DNA from: Pseudidiomarina mangrovi
Lineage (GTDB): Bacteria > Pseudomonadota > Gammaproteobacteria > Enterobacterales > Alteromonadaceae
DNA: 64,000 nucleotides
Reading direction: 5' to 3'
Assembly (NCBI RefSeq): GCF_003999375.1
Contig: NZ_RJLC01000001.1
Coordinates: 51,381-115,380 of the forward strand
The notes below the pieces were generated by a model. The model made no database searches and was not told where the DNA came from. It was given only the letters and a program-made list of their open reading frames with translations. The translations under genes and the position numbers were made by a program. Below are positions 45,316 to 53,620 of this stretch, piece by piece; within the stretch, counting starts at the first letter, position 1; each line of letters begins with the position of its first letter.

Positions 45316-47498
45316 GGGTTCAAACCTCCCAGCATATCCGTGGCTTTAGCGACAATCTGATCACGCGACGGCAAGGTAATGTAAGCCGCTTTGCCCAGAG
45401 GGATAAAGCTGTCCTCGGCGGTCAGGCGCTGAATGGTGTAGTGCCCAGGCTTCGCCTCGTGCAGCACGGTGAATAACTCTTCACTGAGCGAGCCGCGGCG
45501 GCGACATTCGTCCACAATCAGTATCTGACGGCAGTTGCCGAGGGCGGCGATAACCGCCTCGGTTTGCAGCGGAATCAAGCAGCGCAGATCAATCACCCGC
45601 ACTTGATAGCCCTGCTCTGCTAGCAGCTTTTCAGCCTGTCGGCTGAGGTAATAGCCGTTGCCGTAAGTGATAATGGCTAACTGCTCGCCGCGCCCGCAAA
45701 CATAAGGGGCAGGCAGATAAGCCGCCGGAGCATAACTGCCTGCCCCTTGCGCGTCTTCCGCGGAGAACAGCCAGCCGCCGTCGCCCTCTTGGTGCAGATC
45801 GCGGGTCATGTACAGCGCAATTGGCTCTAGCAAAATCACCACCCGCTGCTGCTCGTGCGCCAAGCGCACTGCATCGCGCACCAAGTTCACGCCTTCAACG
45901 CCGTTGGACGGGCACAGCAGAATTACCCCAGGGATATCGCGGAATGCGGCGAACGAGTTATCGTTATGGAAGTGTCCGCCAAAACCTCGTTGGTAAGCTA
46001 AACCGGCGATGCGAACCACCATTGGGTTGCGATATTGACCATTACTAAAGAAGCTCAGCGTCGCCGCCTCGCCGCGAATTTGGTCGGCGGCGTTGTGCAC
46101 ATAAGCGAGGAACTGAATCTCCGGAATCGGCAAAAAGCCCTGTTGCGCCATACCAATGGCCAGACCCAAAATACTTTGCTCATCTAATAACGTATTAAGC
46201 ACGCGGTTGGGGCCGAATTTTTCAAACAGCTGCTGCGTCACGCCATACACACCGCCCTTCTTGGCGATATCTTCCCCGCACATGACAATCTGCGAGTGCT
46301 GGGTCATGGCTTCTTGCAGCGCTAGGTTGATCATCTTAGCTAAATGCTGGGGCTTGTCGCTCGGCCACGGTTGCGCAGGGGCTTGCGGGGCAGGCAGATA
46401 AGCCGGCGCTATCGAGGCCATCACCGCCGCTGCGGTTTCCAGCTTCGGCCGCTGGGCCGCCACCGCGGCTACGCGTGCAATGCGCTGCTGCTGCTCGGTG
46501 ATATAGCCCACCAACTCCTGTGCACTAAAAAGGCCGCGCTGAATCAACGCCGCGGCGCCGTGTAACAACGGGTCGTGCTCGGCATCGCGGGCAATTTCTT
46601 GCTTACTGCGGTACGACACTTCGGCATCGGCACCGGCATGACCGTACAACCGCACGGTGCGCAAATGCAGAATCGCTGGCTTACGCTTATGGCGCACATA
46701 ATCGGCCGCTTCACGCGCTACTAAATAGGTTTCTGCCAAGTTGCTGCCATCGGCTTGAAAGTACTTCAGCGCTGGGCGTTGGCTCAACTGTTGCTGGATC
46801 CAGCCACTCGGCGTGTGCGTGGAAATACCTAGGCCATTGTCCTCGCATACCATCAGCAGCGGCATTGGAATAGTTTGGTAGGCGGTCCAGCTCGCTGCGT
46901 TCATGGCGCCAACGGCAGTGGAATGGTTGGCTGAGGCGTCACCAAAGCTGCACATGGCAATGGCATCTACCGGCCAGCTGCCACGATGGTTGAGCCGCTT
47001 AGACAAGCCAATGGCAAAGGCGGTGCCCATGGCTTTCGGCAGGTGCGAGGCGATGGTACTGGTTTGCGGCGGAATGTTCAGCGCCAAGCTACCGAGCACT
47101 TTATGGCGCCCGCCGGCAATGGGGTCGTCACTAGACGCCGCGAAGCTTAACAACATGTCATATATAGGCGTACTTCCCGGCAGTTGTTTCGCACGCTGCA
47201 GGAAGAACGCGCCGCTGCGGTAATGCAGAAAAGCCGGGTCAGTCACCCGCAGCGCTTTGGCGACCGCGGCGTTACCTTCATGACCGGCGCTACCGATGGT
47301 ATAAAAGCTTTGGCCGGCGGCTTGCATCAGCCGTGATTGCAGGTCGAGCAGGCGACTACTCAGCTGCGATTCAAATAATTCAAAAAAGTCGGCGTCAGAT
47401 AGCACACCGCCAGCGTTTACGGCTGGCGGCAACTGTTCGGTGGCAATGCGCTGGAGTAGCTCCACCAGCGCTGGATGTTGTTGATTAAGCAGGGTCAT
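45312..47498 (-). CDS. 2-oxoacid dehydrogenase E1, fused alpha-beta subunits
   Basis: 728 residues. Alpha half (1-~360) with HEGNAAVA, RSGAFFLQR and the TPP motif GDASANHSTAVGAMNAAS...EDN; beta half (~385-728) with GEDIAKKGGVYGVTQQL, LDEQSILGLAIGMA, HNDNSF and C-terminal VDECRRRGSLSEEL. Resembles branched-chain 2-oxoacid dehydrogenase E1. No E2/E3 genes adjoin. Dispersed-element sequences are read in frame as AYLPAP in the alpha-beta linker (about 46384-46402) and near the C-terminus (about 45702-45751). Confidence 0.9.
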   Translation of the reverse strand: MTLLNQQHPALVELLQRIATEQLPPAVNAGGVLSDADFFELFESQLSSRLLDLQSRLMQAAGQSFYTIGSAGHEGNAAVAKALRVTDPAFLHYRSGAFFLQRAKQLPGSTPIYDMLLSFAASSDDPIAGGRHKVLGSLALNIPPQTSTIASHLPKAMGTAFAIGLSKRLNHRGSWPVDAIAMCSFGDASANHSTAVGAMNAASWTAYQTIPMPLLMVCEDNGLGISTHTPSGWIQQQLSQRPALKYFQADGSNLAETYLVAREAADYVRHKRKPAILHLRTVRLYGHAGADAEVSYRSKQEIARDAEHDPLLHGAAALIQRGLFSAQELVGYITEQQQRIARVAAVAAQRPKLETAAAVMASIAPAYLPAPQAPAQPWPSDKPQHLAKMINLALQEAMTQHSQIVMCGEDIAKKGGVYGVTQQLFEKFGPNRVLNTLLDEQSILGLAIGMAQQGFLPIPEIQFLAYVHNAADQIRGEAATLSFFSNGQYRNPMVVRIAGLAYQRGFGGHFHNDNSFAAFRDIPGVILLCPSNGVEGVNLVRDAVRLAHEQQRVVILLEPIALYMTRDLHQEGDGGWLFSAEDAQGAGSYAPAAYLPAPYVCGRGEQLAIITYGNGYYLSRQAEKLLAEQGYQVRVIDLRCLIPLQTEAVIAALGNCRQILIVDECRRRGSLSEELFTVLHEAKPGHYTIQRLTAEDSFIPLGKAAYITLPSRDQIVAKATDMLGGLNP
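45702..45751. repeat. Degenerate dispersed-element pair inside the E1 gene
   Basis: ATAAGGGGCAGGCAGATAAG (45702-45721) and ACTGCCTGCCCCTTGCG (about 45735-45751) in opposite orientation, both read in frame. A third degenerate copy lies at 46384-46402. Confidence 0.7.
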
Positions 47499-47500
47499 AA

Positions 47501-48676
47501 CTAACCGAACGCCTGCAGACCCGTTTGCGCGCGACCTAAAATCAGCGCGTGCACATCGTGCGTACCCTCGTAGGTGTTGACCGCCTCAAGGTTCATGACG
47601 TGGCGGATCACGTGATATTCGTCGGCGATGCCGTTACCGCCATGCATGTCACGGGCGACGCGGGCGATATCCAATGCTTTGCCACAGGAGTTACGCTTGA
47701 TCAAGCTGATGGTTTCAGGCGGCAGTGCGCCGGCATCCATTAAGCGACCGGCTTGCAAACAGGCCAGCAAGCCAATGGTGATTTCGGTTTGCATGTCGGC
47801 CAGTTTCTTCTGCACTAACTGCGTGGCCGCCAGCGGGCGGTTGAATTGGTGGCGGTCCAGGGTGTACTGACGCGCCGCGTGCCAGCAGAATTCCGCAGCT
47901 CCCAGGGCGCCCCAGGCAATACCGTAGCGAGCTTTGTTCAAGCAGCCGAATGGGCCCTTGAGTCCACTCACGTTGGGTAACAAAGCGTCTTCTGCCACTT
48001 CCACGTTATCCATGACGATTTCGCCGGTGATCGATGCACGTAACGAGAATTTACCTTCAATTTTTGGCGCAGATAGACCTTTCATACCTTTTTCGAGGAT
48101 AAACCCGCGAATTTCGCCATCAAGCTTCGCCCACACCACAAACACATCGGCAATGGGTGAGTTGGTGATCCACATTTTGCTACCTTTCAACACGTAACCG
48201 CCATCGGTTTTACGTGCGGTGGTGCGCATGCTGGCTGGATCTGAACCGGCATCAGGTTCGGTTAAGCCGAAGCAACCAACCCACTCACCGGTGGCTAATT
48301 TCGGCAAGTATTTGAGGCGCTGAGCTTCGCTACCGTACTCGTATATCGGATGCATCACTAAGCTCGACTGCACACTCATAGCGCTTCGGTAGCCTGAGTC
48401 GACGCGCTCAACTTCACGTGCGACAAGGCCGTACGACACATAGTTGACTTCAGAGCAGCCGTATTTTTCTGGCAAGGTGGCGCCTAACAGGCCTAATTCA
48501 CCGAGTTCGTTCATGATCTCGCGGTCGAAATGTTCGTTACGATTGGCTAAAAGTACCCGTGACATGAGCTTATCTTGGCAATAGTCATGTGCGGTATCGC
48601 GGATCATGCGCTCATCTTCGGTCAATAAATTAGTGAACTGAAACGGATCTTGCCAATCAAATGCTGGGCGTGCCAT
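47501..48676 (-). CDS. gcdH: Acyl-CoA dehydrogenase, glutaryl-CoA dehydrogenase type
   Basis: 391 residues from ATG 48676 (GGAG 6-7 nt upstream). Acyl-CoA dehydrogenase with FAD motifs [13 protein letters not shown] and W.TN, catalytic Glu in the [22 protein letters not shown] end, which is typical of GcdH rather than short-chain enzymes. Oxidatively decarboxylates glutaryl-CoA to crotonyl-CoA in lysine/tryptophan catabolism. First gene of the operon with the E1 fusion (2-bp gap) and the FabD-like gene. Confidence 0.9.
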   Translation of the reverse strand: MARPAFDWQDPFQFTNLLTEDERMIRDTAHDYCQDKLMSRVLLANRNEHFDREIMNELGELGLLGATLPEKYGCSEVNYVSYGLVAREVERVDSGYRSAMSVQSSLVMHPIYEYGSEAQRLKYLPKLATGEWVGCFGLTEPDAGSDPASMRTTARKTDGGYVLKGSKMWITNSPIADVFVVWAKLDGEIRGFILEKGMKGLSAPKIEGKFSLRASITGEIVMDNVEVAEDALLPNVSGLKGPFGCLNKARYGIAWGALGAAEFCWHAARQYTLDRHQFNRPLAATQLVQKKLADMQTEITIGLLACLQAGRLMDAGALPPETISLIKRNSCGKALDIARVARDMHGGNGIADEYHVIRHVMNLEAVNTYEGTHDVHALILGRAQTGLQAFG

Positions 48677-48867
48677 GAGAACTCCGGTGCTGCCTGTTGA
48701 TAAGTTGAGTGTGCGAGTTGTATGCACAAGTTGCTCTTAGATTAACCAAAATCAGCGCCAAACAAAAGCGCAACATTTGGTTACTTTTGGCACTTTGAGC
48801 CAATACGGCAATAGCGTACATTGGCGCCAATTGTTTTGCTGTGCGAATAATCAAAAAGGACGATACC

Positions 48868-49800
48868 ATGCATTCATTTTTTAGAATCATAGCGCTGGCG
48901 CTGCTGTTAACTGCCAGCCCCTTAAGCGCTATGGAGCCAGAATTGCCAGCGCTTGAGGAGCTGGTGGCTGGCGATCTCGATGACGCCGAGGATTTCATTG
49001 ATACCTATGTGAAGCGGCGTCCGCAGCACGCCGAGGGCCACTTCTATCGCGGTAATATTATGGCTATGCAGGCCGGTAACAGCACCATTTGGGCGCTGAG
49101 TTACGCTGGTAAGGCACTCGAGAGTTTCGAGAAAGCGGTGGAACTGAACCCGCAGAATCATCAGTATCGTATGGCACTGGCTAGCTTCCATTTTGCTGCG
49201 CCTGGTATAGCGGGTGGTGATATCGATGAAGCTTGGCGGCAAGTTGCGGCGTTGAAAGAGTTCGACCCGTTTCATGCTATGCAGCTGGAGCTAACGTTTT
49301 GGGCCGCGGACGAGGATAAAACGCGCTACAACGAGCTGGTAGAAAACGCACTAAACTTGTATCCGACTGATCCACGTTTGGTGTTCCGGATAGCCATGAA
49401 TGAGCAGAGCGCTAAGAATTATCCACAGGCGCAACAGCATTTTTCTGTGTGCGCCAATGCCGATAATATCAGCGCCGCATTAGCTAATCCGCAGATCACT
49501 GTGCATCCCGATACCGCTCAACTGATGGAGCTGGCGCGGCTCAATTGTTTGTACCAGATTGGCCGTACTGCGGTGATTAGCGAGGCTGACGTAAACGCCG
49601 GCATTGAAGCGCTCGATGCTTATTTACAAGTCAGCAATTTGCACCGCACCTTACCGCCGCATGACTGGGCTCGCCTGCGCTTAGCGGCTTTGCTGATCAT
49701 GGCGGAGCAACCCGACCAAGCGCGTCAGCTGTTAGCGCAGGTCAAACCCAGCGATGACGCTATGAAGGAAGAGCACAAGGCGCTCAGCCAAAAGCTTTAA
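48868..49800 (+). CDS. Exported TPR-repeat protein
   Basis: 310 residues. Signal peptide MHSFFRIIALALLLTASPLSA, predicted cleavage after LSA. TPR-like helical repeats (DTYVKRRPQHAEGHFYRGNIMAMQAG, ALESFEKAVELNPQNHQYRMALASFHFAAPGIAGGD). Periplasmic scaffold of unknown partner. AAGGA 8 nt before ATG 48868. A degenerate dispersed element (48908-48927) encodes TASPLS inside the signal peptide. Confidence 0.8.
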   Translation: MHSFFRIIALALLLTASPLSAMEPELPALEELVAGDLDDAEDFIDTYVKRRPQHAEGHFYRGNIMAMQAGNSTIWALSYAGKALESFEKAVELNPQNHQYRMALASFHFAAPGIAGGDIDEAWRQVAALKEFDPFHAMQLELTFWAADEDKTRYNELVENALNLYPTDPRLVFRIAMNEQSAKNYPQAQQHFSVCANADNISAALANPQITVHPDTAQLMELARLNCLYQIGRTAVISEADVNAGIEALDAYLQVSNLHRTLPPHDWARLRLAALLIMAEQPDQARQLLAQVKPSDDAMKEEHKALSQKL

Positions 49801-49998
49801 CTACTGCGGCGTAGCCAGCACGATACATTCAATCGGACATACCGGAATGCAGGCTGGCTGCGCGTAGAACCCTTCGCACTCGGTGCATTTATCGATATTC
49901 ACTTGATAGTGCTTGGGGCCCATGAAAATCGCCTCATTAGGGCATTCGGGTTCACACATATCGCAGTTAATACAATCACTTTCTATGATGACAGGCAT
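49801..49998 (-). CDS. yfhL: YfhL-family 2[4Fe-4S] ferredoxin
   Basis: 65 residues. Two cluster motifs: CINCDMCEPECP and CTECEGFYAQPACIPVCP (long C-x2-C-x8-C-x3-C second motif), the signature of YfhL ferredoxins. Overlaps the 3' end of the upstream U32 gene by 16 bp, so they are co-transcribed and it is a plausible electron donor for the tRNA hydroxylation protein. Confidence 0.92.
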   Translation of the reverse strand: MPVIIESDCINCDMCEPECPNEAIFMGPKHYQVNIDKCTECEGFYAQPACIPVCPIECIVLATPQ

Positions 49999-51314
49999 GA
50001 TACCTCCTTTGCGGTAATGATCTGCGGCTCTTGAGCCATGGTCTTTATCAGCATAGCTAGCGCTGCTTCATGGTCAGTCAGGGCAACCGGCAGTGATAAT
50101 TGCACCCGATGCCCAGCGCCCGGAACGCGCTTAAGTGCCTGCCCCTTAAGGTCGGAAAGTGCGGTGACGGTAAAAGCGCGGTTGCCCGTGGGCAGCATCA
50201 GCAGCAAGGTATCGCCCACGGCAAAGGCATTTTTCACCTCAACGACGGCGTTAGAGCCATGGCAATTCAGCAGTTCTCCCACCAATAATTGCTGACCGAG
50301 GCTATGGCTGGTGTCGTAATTTTGCAGCTCCATCGGCACATGACGTTGTAAAAATCCGGCAGTAAAACCACGATTGGCCATACCATCTAAATCGGCCAAA
50401 AGCTGACGATTGAACGGCCTTCCAGCGACTGCATCATCAATGGCTTGGCGATACACCTGAGCCGTACGTGCAACATAATAAGGCGACTTAGTACGGCCTT
50501 CTATTTTGAGCGAGTGTACGCCCATGGTGGCCAGTGCTTCTACGTATTCCACCCCGCGTAAGTCTTTAGAATTCATGATATAAGTGCCGTGAAGATCCTC
50601 ATCCATCAGCATGTATTCGCCAGCACGCTGCGGCTCTTCCAGCAACACTGGGCGGTCAATCGGGTTGAACTGACCGACCTCATCTTCGGCGGCATCGGTG
50701 ACCCGATACGGCCAGCGACAACTGTTGGTGCAGGCGCCTTGATTCGGGTCGCGCTTGTTGAAATAGCCGGATAACAAGCAGCGCCCGGAGTAGGCCATGC
50801 AGAGTGCGCCATGCACAAATACTTCAATTTCCATAGCCGGACAGCGCTGGCGGATCTCGGCAATTTCGCGCAGCTCTAGCTCACGCGAGAGAATAATTCG
50901 GCTGATGCCTTGCTGTTGCCAAAACTGCACCGCGGCCCAGTTGACGGTATTAGCCTGAACTGACAGATGCAGTGTTTGTTCGGGAAAGTGTTGGCGCATT
51001 AACATCACTACGCCGGGGTCGGACACAATCAGGGCATCGGGATTTAATGCCACTACGGGCGCCATATCGGCAACAAAGGTGGTTAGCTTGGCGTTGTGTG
51101 GGGCAATGTTCACCACCACGTAGAATTTCTTGCCAAGCGCATGGGCTTCGGCGATACCCAACGCTAAGTTGGCGAGGTCAAATTCATTATTACGAACCCG
51201 CAAGCTGTAACGAGGCTGGCCGGCATACACGGCATCGGCGCCATAGGCAAAAGCCAAACGCATCGCTTTCAGGGAGCCGGCAGGGGATAATAATTCAGGA
51301 CGGAAGCTATTCAT
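49983..51314 (-). CDS. trhP: tRNA 5-hydroxyuridine protein TrhP (U32 family, YegQ)
   Basis: 443 residues. U32 signature ELLSPAGSLKAMRLAFAYGADAVYAGQPRYSLR at the N-terminus and EVFVHGALCMAYSGRCLLSGYFNKRDPNQGACTNSCRWPY with the Fe-S cysteines; KDLRGVEYVEALATMGVHSLKIEGRTKSPYYVA. TrhP makes 5-hydroxyuridine at tRNA wobble U34 using prephenate, the oxygen-independent route. A perfect FNR box with correctly placed -10 lies upstream, fitting that role. LKGQALKRVPG is encoded by a full dispersed-element copy. Confidence 0.9.
   Translation of the reverse strand: MNSFRPELLSPAGSLKAMRLAFAYGADAVYAGQPRYSLRVRNNEFDLANLALGIAEAHALGKKFYVVVNIAPHNAKLTTFVADMAPVVALNPDALIVSDPGVVMLMRQHFPEQTLHLSVQANTVNWAAVQFWQQQGISRIILSRELELREIAEIRQRCPAMEIEVFVHGALCMAYSGRCLLSGYFNKRDPNQGACTNSCRWPYRVTDAAEDEVGQFNPIDRPVLLEEPQRAGEYMLMDEDLHGTYIMNSKDLRGVEYVEALATMGVHSLKIEGRTKSPYYVARTAQVYRQAIDDAVAGRPFNRQLLADLDGMANRGFTAGFLQRHVPMELQNYDTSHSLGQQLLVGELLNCHGSNAVVEVKNAFAVGDTLLLMLPTGNRAFTVTALSDLKGQALKRVPGAGHRVQLSLPVALTDHEAALAMLIKTMAQEPQIITAKEVSCLSS
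50130..50150 (-). repeat. Dispersed element copy inside trhP
   Basis: Full-length copy read in frame (minus strand) as LKGQALK in the C-terminal domain. Confidence 0.9.
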
Positions 51315-51344
51315 GAGATCTCTAATTCGGCAAAAATGCGCGCT

Positions 51345-51386
51345 ATTTTAGCGATCTATGAATTATTCGATGTTGATCAAAATCAA
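51345..51386 (-). promoter_or_regulatory. FNR-dependent promoter of trhP-yfhL
   Basis: TTGATCAAAATCAA (51373-51386) is a perfect FNR site (TTGAT-N4-ATCAA). On the minus strand a TAAAAT -10 (51345-51350) lies 22 bp beyond it, which centres the site at -41.5, the class II activator position. Leader of about 24 nt to the ATG at 51314. Confidence 0.85.
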
Positions 51387-51397
51387 GGTTATCAGCG

Positions 51398-51438
51398 CTA
51401 AGTGCCTGCCCCTTAAGGCTAAGGGGCAGGCACTTAAG
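51398..51438. repeat. Adjacent inverted dispersed elements after narL
   Basis: 51398-51417 (-) and 51419-51438 (+), one base apart, between the trhP promoter and the end of narL (stop at 51441). A fold-back of about 18 bp, probably serving as narL terminator. Confidence 0.88.
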
Positions 51439-51440
51439 CT

Positions 51441-52088
51441 TTAACTTTCGTGGTGCACCATCCACACCGCGGCTTCCACCCGCGAGCGCAGACCGAGCTT
51501 TTTCAGTAGGTGCTTCACGTGTACTTTTACTGTGCCATCAGAGATATCCAATTGCCGCGCAATCACTTTGTTGCTCATGCCTTTGGCGATCAAGCTTAAG
51601 ATTTCTTGCTCGCGATTCGTCAATGTCTCCAATTTTCCTGGCGGCTGTTTCACCGATGGGCGACGCAGCGCAGTGGCTAAAACTTCGGTAATGGCCTCGC
51701 TTAATACCATTTTGCCATCAACTGCGCGCATGATTTGTTCCAGCAGTTGTTCCGGCTCCATGTCTTTGAGTAGATAACCATCGGCGCCATTGGTAATTGC
51801 CGCTACCACATCGTCATCAGCGTCGGACACCGTCAGCATAACGATGCGTGAGGTGACGCCCTCATCGCGCATGCGTTTTAGGGTCTCGATGCCATCAATA
51901 CCCTGCATGTTCAAATCCAGAATGATGAGTTCTGGATCAAGGTCCAAGGCACGTGCAATAGCCTCTTCGCCGCTACTGCATTCGGCGATCACCTCAAGGC
52001 TGTCTTCCATAGATATCAATTGCTTGAGACCTTTGCGTAACAGTGGGTGATCATCAACCAACATAATGCTGGCACGTTCTTGAGTCAT
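51441..52088 (-). CDS. narL: NarL-type nitrate/nitrite response regulator
   Basis: 215 residues. Receiver domain with D12/D13 acidic pair, phosphoacceptor D58 (LIILDLN), conserved Thr/Lys positions, and C-terminal LuxR-type HTH (LTNREQEILSLIAKGMSNKVIARQLDISDGTVKVHVKHLLKKLGLRSR). Pairs with the NarX-type sensor at 53608-55407; the narK-like gene lies between them on the other strand. Confidence 0.92.
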   Translation of the reverse strand: MTQERASIMLVDDHPLLRKGLKQLISMEDSLEVIAECSSGEEAIARALDLDPELIILDLNMQGIDGIETLKRMRDEGVTSRIVMLTVSDADDDVVAAITNGADGYLLKDMEPEQLLEQIMRAVDGKMVLSEAITEVLATALRRPSVKQPPGKLETLTNREQEILSLIAKGMSNKVIARQLDISDGTVKVHVKHLLKKLGLRSRVEAAVWMVHHES

Positions 52089-52167
52089 GGCAGGCTGCTC
52101 CCTTAGCTATTTATGCCCATTAGTGTACGACAATAGCGCAATTCGCAGGATATCCCAAATGGAGTAG

Positions 52168-52271
52168 AGTGCCTGCCCCTTAAGCGCACTTGTGGCAAGG
52201 CTTCTGACCCCGCACCATAGTAAAAAGCCAAAGTAACGGGCAGGCAGCTAAGCTAAGGGGCGGGCAGTTAG
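52168..52271. repeat. Dispersed elements in the narK upstream region
   Basis: 52168-52184 (-), degenerate 52236-52252 (+) and 52253-52271 (+). The last one supplies the AGGGG Shine-Dalgarno-like stretch and its final G is the first base of the GTG start of the MFS gene. Confidence 0.75.
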
Positions 52272-53620
52272 TGCAAACCAACCACACCACAGTGAATACC
52301 CTTACCAACCTCCATTTGGCGGCTGGCATGGCGCTGTGGGCGAGTTGGAGCGTGCTGGTAGTGCTACTGGCGGCGCTTGATGGCAGCACGGGTACCGGCA
52401 TCAGTCATGCTGAACTGTTTGAACTCGTGGCCATCAGTGGCGTTAGTGCCACAATGCTGCAGCTCGGCGGTTTTTTTATCGGTGAGCGCGCCATGCGGGC
52501 GAGCTTTATTTACGCCAATACCATGGTGCTCATCATTCCGGCTTTGCTATTGGCGTGGGCGCTGAATCAGCAGCTACTGCAGCTGAACCATCTGCAGTGG
52601 ATAGCCCTAGCGTGTGGTGCTGGTGGTGCGCAGTTTATAGCGCTGCAGCAACCCAATCAATCAGCGCAGATGGGTTGGCAAATGGCAGTCAATGCCGCAA
52701 TTGTTGGTATTGGTATTGTTGTCGCCCAGGTGTTGGCGCCGCTGTTAGTGACTATACCTAGTGGGTTTGCCTTTGCGCATGCCAGTAGCACTAGTTGGGG
52801 GACCATGCTGGGTAGCCAAGCGCCGAATACACCCATGTGGTTGGCCAATATCGGTTGGGCTGCAGCTATAATCTTGGCCTTGCTCACCGCCAACAAAATA
52901 GCTAAGGGGCAGGCACTTAAGGCGAAAAAGCTTAAGTGCCTGCCCCTTAGCACTAACTGCCAGCCCCTTAAGGTTTTGCGTAATCGCCATACCTGGTTTA
53001 TGACGCTGCTGTTTATTATGGCGTTTGGGTCATTTATTGGTTTTGCTATGGCGTTTCCGCTGTCGGTGCAGGCGATTTTTGCCACGACGCGGGAATGGCA
53101 GGGCGGTGAGCTTATTGAGGCAGCGGCTAATCATGGCGCACCGAATGCTCTGACTTACGCATGGTTGGGACCACTGTGCGGAATTTTGGCACGACCGATA
53201 GGGGGTTGGTTGGCAGATTCCTATGGCGGCGCCAAAGTGACTTGGTGGTGTGCGCTCATCCTCGCAACCAGCTGCTTACTGGCCGCACAGCTCAGCGACT
53301 GGGCTTATTATAGCGCCACCCCAGAGCGTTGGTTTTTGGCCTATATATTGGTTTTTATGCTTATTTTTTCTGCTGCGGGCGCAGCCAGTAGTGCCGTTTG
53401 TCGGTCTATCACTCAGTTGTTCCCAGCCGAGCAGGCCAGTTATGCATTGCGCTGGGTGTTGGCATTGGGCACAGCTGGCGCGGCCTACATTCCATGGCTC
53501 TGGAGTCTCACTGATCAACCTGGCCTAGCTCTAGTAGGCTTCAGCCTGTTCTATTTAATCTGCGCAACGTTCACCAGAATCACTTATTTGCGCAGGCATA
53601 GTGTCCATTACAACCCTTGA
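52271..53620 (+). CDS. narK: MFS nitrate/nitrite transporter (NarK-like)
   Basis: 449 residues, 12 TM helices. Features of the nitrate/nitrite porter family are the Ala/Trp-rich first helix, GP.CG.LARPIGGWLADSYGGAKVTW in the second half (LARP-GG-ADR.G signature) and its place beside narX/narL. The TM6-TM7 loop carries three dispersed-element copies in frame (AKGQALKAKKLKCLPLSTNCQPLK), a local insertion unlike typical family members. GTG start at 52271; an internal ATG at residue 20 is possible. Convergent with narX (13-bp overlap). Confidence 0.82.
   Translation: MQTNHTTVNTLTNLHLAAGMALWASWSVLVVLLAALDGSTGTGISHAELFELVAISGVSATMLQLGGFFIGERAMRASFIYANTMVLIIPALLLAWALNQQLLQLNHLQWIALACGAGGAQFIALQQPNQSAQMGWQMAVNAAIVGIGIVVAQVLAPLLVTIPSGFAFAHASSTSWGTMLGSQAPNTPMWLANIGWAAAIILALLTANKIAKGQALKAKKLKCLPLSTNCQPLKVLRNRHTWFMTLLFIMAFGSFIGFAMAFPLSVQAIFATTREWQGGELIEAAANHGAPNALTYAWLGPLCGILARPIGGWLADSYGGAKVTWWCALILATSCLLAAQLSDWAYYSATPERWFLAYILVFMLIFSAAGAASSAVCRSITQLFPAEQASYALRWVLALGTAGAAYIPWLWSLTDQPGLALVGFSLFYLICATFTRITYLRRHSVHYNP
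52902..52974. repeat. Three dispersed elements inside narK
   Basis: 52902-52921 (+), 52931-52950 (-) and degenerate 52953-52974 (-), all in frame in the cytoplasmic TM6-TM7 loop. Confidence 0.88.
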
